This document shows, piece after piece, positions 31,260 to 36,043 of a DNA stretch of 36,043 nt. The DNA comes from Sphingomonas caeni (lineage in GTDB: Bacteria; Pseudomonadota; Alphaproteobacteria; Sphingomonadales; Sphingomonadaceae): the NCBI RefSeq assembly GCF_026013415.1, contig NZ_JAPDOK010000014.1, positions 1 to 36,043 of the forward strand, given 5' to 3'. The notes beneath the pieces were generated by a model. It saw nothing but the letters and a program-made list of their open reading frames with translations. It was not told the origin of the DNA and made no database searches. Position numbers and translations under genes: made by a program. The number at the start of each line of letters is the position of its first letter. Position 1 is the first letter of the stretch.

Positions 31260-31817
31260 TCAGTTCCGCGACGGGAAGATCCCCTGGACGGCAATGCACC
31301 AGTTGATCACGAGCAGCGGCTGAAGATTGTTGTGCGGTTGGCCGCCACCGTTCGGCGTCACCACCTGGGGCGCCAGCGTGGTCGCCGTCGGTGCGGCGCC
31401 CGGCTTGTACCAAGCGTTCGCGGCGGTGTTCTGGTGGTACATGAACCGGGTGATGAAATAGCCGGCCGTCGGCACGTCGGTCATATGCGTCGTGCCGCTG
31501 GGATCGTTCTTGGTGGTCACCGTGTGGCTATGCGACGGCATCTCGGTGCTGAGCAATTGCACCGTCTCGCTGCCAAATGTCTCGCCGAGCACGACCGGGC
31601 CGAGCCCCGGGCCGCTGCCGTTGCCCACCGGAATCGCGCCGTTGAGGTTGGGCAGCGCGAAGTTGGTCGTGCCGTTCCCGCCATAGGTCGTGCCCAGGAT
31701 CGAGAAGAGCGCGGTATATTGCGCGATCGGCAAAAGCTGGCCGCTCGCGAACATATAGCCGCGCGGAGGGAAGTTGAATGCGAAGGGCTTAACTTCGCCG
31801 ACAAAAGGTGCTGTCAT
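31260..31817 (-). CDS. Phage tail-collar domain protein (microcystin-dependent-protein-like), copy A
   Basis: A 185-aa protein: 'MTAPFVGEVKPFAFNFPPRG', 'SGQLLPIAQYTALFSILGTTYGGNGTTNFALPNLNGAIPVG' and 'ETVQLLSTEMPSHSHTV'. It ends 'GGGQPHNNLQPLLVINWCIAVQGIFPSRN'-like in three short blocks. The first 90 residues are the tail-collar fold (PF07484) found at tips of phage fibres, and the C-terminal block is shared by all three copies. AG-rich Shine-Dalgarno sequence precedes ATG 31817. No phage structural genes surround it, so it appears to be a domesticated family. Confidence 0.9.
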   Translation of the reverse strand: MTAPFVGEVKPFAFNFPPRGYMFASGQLLPIAQYTALFSILGTTYGGNGTTNFALPNLNGAIPVGNGSGPGLGPVVLGETFGSETVQLLSTEMPSHSHTVTTKNDPSGTTHMTDVPTAGYFITRFMYHQNTAANAWYKPGAAPTATTLAPQVVTPNGGGQPHNNLQPLLVINWCIAVQGIFPSRN

Positions 31818-31834
31818 GTCCCGCTCTCCCTTTC

Positions 31835-32392
31835 TCAGTTCCGGCTGGGGAACACGCCCTCAAGGGCGATGATGTAATTGAGGACCAGCGACGGCGCCTG
31901 ATTGTTGTGCGGCTGGTTGCCGCCCGCAGGCTGGATCGTGTCGGCGGCGAGCACCGGCTGGTTCGGCGGCGGATTGATCACGTCGGTGTTCAGATAGAAC
32001 AGGCTCGACTGTCCCGAAATCGCATCGAGCGGATTGGCGGGCGCCAGGCCCGGTCCCGGCGTCGCCGCGGTCGCGTCGATATTGTACGCCTGCATCGTAT
32101 GATTGTGCGCCGGCATCTGGGTGGTGAGCAGCGTCACCGACTCGGTTCCCGCCATCTGGCCGACCACATAGCCGCTGAGCCCGGGTCCGGTGCCCTGCCC
32201 GATCACCACGCGGCCGCGCAAGTCCGGCAGCCCGAAGGTTACCTGGCCGTCGCCACCGAAGGTGGTGCCGAGCAGCGCGTAAAGCGCATCATTTTGCGAA
32301 ATCGGCAGCAGCTGCCCGGCGCAGTACGCCCAGCCGCGCGGATTGAAGTTTCCCGCAAAAATGCGGATTTCACCAAGAAAAGGGTTCGACAT
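31835..32392 (-). CDS. Phage tail-collar domain protein, copy B
   Basis: A 185-aa protein: 'MSNPFLGEIRIFAGNFNPRG', 'AGQLLPISQNDALYALLGTTFGGDGQVTFGLPDLRGRVVIG', 'ESVTLLTTQMPAHNHTM' and a C-terminus with 'QPHNNQAPSLVLNYIIALEG' and 'VFPSRN'. It is paralogous to copies A and C. AGGGGG lies seven bases before ATG 32392. The middle region (about residues 100-145, with 'NPLDAISGQSSLFYLNTDVI') is unlike the other copies. Seventeen bases separate its stop from the copy A start. Confidence 0.9.
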   Translation of the reverse strand: MSNPFLGEIRIFAGNFNPRGWAYCAGQLLPISQNDALYALLGTTFGGDGQVTFGLPDLRGRVVIGQGTGPGLSGYVVGQMAGTESVTLLTTQMPAHNHTMQAYNIDATAATPGPGLAPANPLDAISGQSSLFYLNTDVINPPPNQPVLAADTIQPAGGNQPHNNQAPSLVLNYIIALEGVFPSRN

Positions 32393-32428
32393 TTCTTATC
32401 CCCCTGAACGGAGTGGCCGCCGATGGCG

Positions 32429-32962
32429 TCAGTTGCGTGACGGGAAGATTCCCTGAAGTGCGATGCTGTAGTTCAAGCACGTATAGGGCTGGATGTTGGT
32501 ATGCGGCTGGCCGCCGCCCTGGTTTCCGATCGTCGTCCCCAGCACGACCCCGTTGCCCGCGGGCGCGACATAGCCCGGAATATTGCCGGCATTGGTCTGG
32601 TTCACCGTCGCCAGATACGCGCTCAGCGGCACGGTCGAATTGCCGGCGGTGGTGACCGCCTTCCAGAGGTGGATATGCTGCGGCAGCTGGTTGACGTTCA
32701 GCGTCACCGTCTCGGCGCCGGTGCGCTCGCCCCAGACATAGTTGGAGCCGCCCGCGAGCTGGCCGATGCCGACCGCGACGCAGCTGCGCAGGTCCGGCAG
32801 GCAGAAGGTCGTGACGCCATTGCCGCCATAGGTCGTGCCGAGCAGCGAGAACAAGGCCTGGTTCTGCGCGATCGACAGCGCCTGGCCTTGCGCCAGCGCC
32901 CAACCGCGGACGGACCAATCCCACGGGAATACGCGGATCTCACCGATATAAGGTTGTGTCAT
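32429..32962 (-). CDS. Phage tail-collar domain protein, copy C (first of the triplet)
   Basis: A 177-aa protein: 'MTQPYIGEIRVFPWDWSVRG', 'QGQALSIAQNQALFSLLGTTYGGNGVTTFCLPDLRSCVAVG', 'ETVTLNVNQLPQHIHLW' and a final 'ALQGIFPSRN'. ATG 32962 is preferred because GGGAGG stands just upstream; the frame is open to 33187 without homology. It is the promoter-proximal collar gene, with 36 bases to copy B. The likely product is a small trimeric beta-rich protein; its location (surface, secreted or cytoplasmic) is not readable since no signal peptide is present. Confidence 0.9.
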   Translation of the reverse strand: MTQPYIGEIRVFPWDWSVRGWALAQGQALSIAQNQALFSLLGTTYGGNGVTTFCLPDLRSCVAVGIGQLAGGSNYVWGERTGAETVTLNVNQLPQHIHLWKAVTTAGNSTVPLSAYLATVNQTNAGNIPGYVAPAGNGVVLGTTIGNQGGGQPHTNIQPYTCLNYSIALQGIFPSRN

Positions 32963-33015
32963 GAGCCTCCCTCTCCAATCAGCAATGGTGGCCAAGTCAT
33001 GTTGCAGCGCGAGTG

Positions 33016-33061
33016 CTTGAATACGAAGTAACAATACTGCCATTACTTGAACACGTAATGG
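33016..33061. promoter_or_regulatory. Repeated motif and inverted repeat upstream of the tail-collar triplet
   Basis: CTTGAAYACG occurs at 33016-33025 and 33046-33055, exactly 30 bases apart (about three helical turns). The second copy lies partly inside the inverted repeat CCATTAC-ttgaacac-GTAATGG (33040-33061). The 258-base gap between the ABC gene and copy C is much richer in A+T than the coding DNA around it. These look like regulator binding sites; no regulator is encoded next to them. Confidence 0.45.
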
Positions 33062-33220
33062 GAATGCCACCAAAACGGCGTCATTCCGACTACACAACTG
33101 TAAGCAACCCGCTCGAACAAGAAGCAGCCCCATTGTTCGCGCGGAGAGGGCGGTCCGGTCAAGCGGAATCTGGCAGGCGGACAACAAATCGCGACAGTTT
33201 CGTAACGAAACCCTGTCCGG

Positions 33221-34954
33221 TCAGCAGATCACATCCCCATCGGCCACGCGGATCACCCGGTCGCACCAGCCCAGGCTCTCCTCGCGGTGCGAGATCATCA
33301 GGATCGTCGGACGCGGTTCGAGCGCCTTCAGCCGGTCGAGCAACGCGGCCTCGCCCGGCGCGTCGATCGCGTTAGCCGCCTCGTCGAGCACCAGCAGCCG
33401 CGGCTTGCGCAGCATCGCCCGCGCCAGGGAGATCCGCTGCCGCTCGCCGCCCGAGAACAGCGTCCCGCGCTCGCCCACCACCGTATCGAGCCCCTCGTCG
33501 AGCCGCGCGACGATCTCGCTCGCCCCGGCAAAGTCGAGCGCCGCCGCGATCTCGGCCTCGGTCACCTCCGGGTTCGCCCAGCGCAGGTTGCGGCGGATGC
33601 TGTCGTGGAACAGAAAGCCTTCCTGCGAGACATAGGCGATCGCCTGGCCCCATCCCTGGCGCACTGCCCCCGTCAGCGGCACACCACCGATCCGGACCTC
33701 GCCCGTCTCGGGCTCGAGCAGCCCGACGATCAGGTCGACCAATGTCGTCTTCCCCGCTCCCGAAGGCCCGGCGATCCCGACGAACTCGCCCGGCGCGATC
33801 GTGAGGCTCGCGTCGCGCACGCCGCGCCCGCCGGGATGCATATAGCCCGCAGCGATCAACTCGATCGGCCCCTCGGGCGGCGCCTCCGCCCGGGTCTCGG
33901 CGCGCTCCCCATCCCCGCGCAATTCGGCCTGGAGCGCACGCACCGATTCGAAGCTGGGCAGCGCGAAGACGAATTGCTGCCCCGATTGATAGAGGATCAT
34001 CCCCGGCCCCGTCATCCGCGCGAAGACATAGATAAGCGCGAGCAGGGTAGTCGGCGTCGCCCGCATGAAGCCGAAGCCGACCAGCACCACCGCCGCTCCC
34101 ACCGCGCTCGAAATCAGCGCGAACACCAGCCGCCCCCGCGCCTGCCGCCGCTGGAAGACCAGCTGGTGCGTCCGGATCTGGTGCTGGATGCTCTCGAATT
34201 CGGCGACGAAGCTCGGCTGGGCATTCTGCGCCGCCGCGGTCTTGAGCCCCGACAGGAAGCCCTGCGCGTTCGCCATCATCGCCTGCGCCGCCTTGACGAC
34301 CCCGCCGCCCAGCTCGCGGGTCGCGCCTTGCGTCGCCACGAACACCAGCCCGCCGAGCAGCAACAGCCCCAGCACCAGCGCCGCCAGCGCCGGCGCGAGG
34401 CTGAAGGCGATCACGGTCTGGGTGACCAGCATCGCCACCGTCACCACGCCCTGCACCAGGAAATAGGAGGCGCTGGAAAGCCGCTGGATCTCGTTGGTGA
34501 TCAGGTTGATCACCCGCGCGTGGCGCAGCCCCACCACACGGCTCCAGGGCGCGCTGGCCAGCACGCGCATCGCGCGGTTGCGCTCATCCTCGATGAACCC
34601 GGTCTGCAGCCGCGCCAGCGCGGTATCGCGCGCATAGAGGGTGAAGGCACGAAGCATGCTCATCACCACGAACGCGCCGATCAGCCAGGCGAGCTGGGCG
34701 AGCGGCGTCTCCGCCCCCAGCCGGCGCAGCGTGCCCGACACCCAGCCGGTCCCGCCCTTGCCCTGGCTGGTCTCGACGACGAGGCCGAGGATCGGCACCA
34801 GCACCAGCAGGGTCCCCAGGCCATCGAGGATCGACGAGGCGGCCAGCAGCAGCCCGGCGCGCACGCCGCGCCATCCGGCATAGCGCGAAAAGGCCCCGAC
34901 GAAATCGGAACCCGACCGCGCAAGCCCGCGCATCTGCGAAAGGATCGCCCCCAT
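33221..34954 (-). CDS. ABC transporter, fused permease and ATPase (type I exporter half)
   Basis: A 577-aa protein. The N-terminal about 320 residues hold six membrane helices of the exporter type. The ATPase domain has Walker A 'GPSGAGKTTLVDLI', Q-loop 'YVSQEGFLFHDS', signature 'FSGGERQRISLARAM' (F in place of the usual L), Walker B 'RLLVLDEAANAID' and H-loop 'MISHREES'. It should work as a homodimer in the inner membrane, exporting an unknown lipid, peptide or drug. It lies 258 bases upstream of the collar triplet on the same strand, so a link is possible but may be accidental. ATG 34954 is used; ATG 34933 is an alternative. Confidence 0.92.
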   Translation of the reverse strand: MGAILSQMRGLARSGSDFVGAFSRYAGWRGVRAGLLLAASSILDGLGTLLVLVPILGLVVETSQGKGGTGWVSGTLRRLGAETPLAQLAWLIGAFVVMSMLRAFTLYARDTALARLQTGFIEDERNRAMRVLASAPWSRVVGLRHARVINLITNEIQRLSSASYFLVQGVVTVAMLVTQTVIAFSLAPALAALVLGLLLLGGLVFVATQGATRELGGGVVKAAQAMMANAQGFLSGLKTAAAQNAQPSFVAEFESIQHQIRTHQLVFQRRQARGRLVFALISSAVGAAVVLVGFGFMRATPTTLLALIYVFARMTGPGMILYQSGQQFVFALPSFESVRALQAELRGDGERAETRAEAPPEGPIELIAAGYMHPGGRGVRDASLTIAPGEFVGIAGPSGAGKTTLVDLIVGLLEPETGEVRIGGVPLTGAVRQGWGQAIAYVSQEGFLFHDSIRRNLRWANPEVTEAEIAAALDFAGASEIVARLDEGLDTVVGERGTLFSGGERQRISLARAMLRKPRLLVLDEAANAIDAPGEAALLDRLKALEPRPTILMISHREESLGWCDRVIRVADGDVIC

Positions 34955-35052
34955 GCCAGCCGCTTAGCCCGGCGCACGCGGACTGCCTAGCGCCGTTGCG
35001 TGCCGCGCCGCGATGCTGTCAAAGACGCGGCTCCCCCGGACGGAGTTGCGCG

Positions 35053-35691
<639 letters not shown>

Positions 35692-35799
35692 GGGGAGGCC
35701 GAGTTTGGTTTGCGACCAATCTTAGACGCTCTATCTGGCTTGCAGGGCCCGCCTTCGCTCAGTGATCGGCCAAATGAGCTCTTGGCCTATCTTGTCGAT

Positions 35800-35964
35800 C
35801 TACCATCCGGGTAGCTCTGCGGCATCCAATCGAACGAATGCTTCTTGCACCGGCTCGGGCAGTAGCCCTTGCACAAGCGGGTCCAGCCATTGGGTCAGCA
35901 CGTGGTCGAACATCAGATTGCACTCGGCCCTGACTGTTTCGTGGTGCTCCGCGCTGGCGCTCAC
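35800..35964 (-). pseudogene. Short open frame, probable gene remnant beside an IS end
   Basis: From GTG 35964 to TAG 35800-35802 the minus strand gives 54 residues: 'SAEHHETVRAECNLMFDHVL' then 'TQWLDPLVQGLLPEPVQEAF' and 'VRLDAAELPGW'. The composition is protein-like and the frame continues upstream past the GTG into the transposon end, as if an insertion had cut a longer gene. I do not recognise it. It might instead be a small intact gene. The region 35692-35799 holds nothing I can name. Confidence 0.35.
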
Positions 35965-35983
35965 AACTAGGACGAATCGACAT

Positions 35984-36043
35984 TCAACGCATCCAGATCA
36001 TGGCTGCGGCGAGGTGGATGAAGGCGAGGAAGTATGCGGCGCG
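35984..36043 (-). mobile_element. C-terminal end of an IS5-type transposase (cut by window edge)
   Basis: On the minus strand the last 60 bases read 'RAAYFLAFIHLAAAMIWMR' followed by TGA (35984-35986). The 'YLAFIxLAxxxIWLR'-like ending is typical of IS5/IS4-family DDE transposases (IS427 subgroup and relatives). The IS end should lie a few tens of bases further left; CTAG at 35967-35970 is a possible target-site sequence of that subgroup. Most of the element is outside the window. Confidence 0.7.

Noticed and set aside
30761..32962. Prophage remnant reading of the tail-collar genes
   Set aside because: No integrase, capsid, portal, tail-tube or lysis genes, and the copies are short stand-alone collar proteins of the microcystin-dependent-protein type.
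35759..35983. 74-aa frame starting just after the transposase stop
   Set aside because: Arg/Ala/Pro-rich with no protein-like pattern. The frame at 35800-35964 on the same strand reads more like a real protein.

Overview
The window is a high-G+C stretch of an alphaproteobacterial chromosome, most likely from the family Sphingomonadaceae (Sphingomonas or a close relative). This rests on the mix of families (three Flp pilins of the 'AxEYGLI' type, radA near cvpA, accA-xerD beside aroK-aroB, a comF-grxC-nitrilase-DUF1178 cluster), on frequent GTG/TTG starts with 4-base gene overlaps, and on palindromic repeats of a kind scattered through Sphingomonadales genomes. The placement is an inference from reading only. 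I see no rRNA, CRISPR array or complete prophage.

Layout. 1-1360: end of a nucleotide-sugar dehydrogenase and a membrane acyltransferase (edge of a surface-polysaccharide locus), then palindromes. 1410-4755: tRNA-Arg(CCT), the minus-strand cluster comF > grxC > nitrilase > DUF1178, a divergent methyltransferase and a hairpin terminator. 4759-6121: mutT and three tandem Flp pilin genes. 6208-11695: a core block, with minus strand 45-aa membrane protein > 589-aa exported protein > xerD > accA and plus strand aroK-aroB. 11696-12969: visibly lower-G+C DNA with one orphan membrane protein. 12970-14844: M1 metallopeptidase. 14851-18978: a tightly overlapping minus-strand operon cvpA > Fe-S scaffold-like > CPA2 antiporter > dgkA > DUF423 > DUF1993. 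19047-21522: lipocalin, a DUF559 nuclease cassette bounded by inverted repeats, and radA. 21571-23919: a glycosyltransferase flanked by two REP-like elements, then DUF2218 and a His-rich PadR regulator with a palindromic candidate operator. 23990-27296: rarA and a PAS-PAS hybrid histidine kinase with an EcfG-like promoter. 27389-30454: serine hydrolase > two YjbR-like proteins > DUF429, all overlapping by 4 bases, then tRNA-Thr(TGT). 30472-34954: a DUF6916 protein, a GNAT acetyltransferase, three tandem phage tail-collar-domain proteins and an ABC exporter. 35053-36043: glutathione S-transferase, then a gene remnant and the end of an IS5-type transposase.

The features most worth following are: the domesticated-looking tail-collar triplet with GNAT, DUF6916 and exporter neighbours and repeated motifs in its upstream region; the 483-bp DUF559 cassette, in which an inverted-repeat unit supplies the gene's ribosome-binding site; an apparent CTG start for the DUF429 gene; and a 45-aa membrane-protein gene hidden upstream of the 589-aa protein. 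Most other content is ordinary housekeeping.
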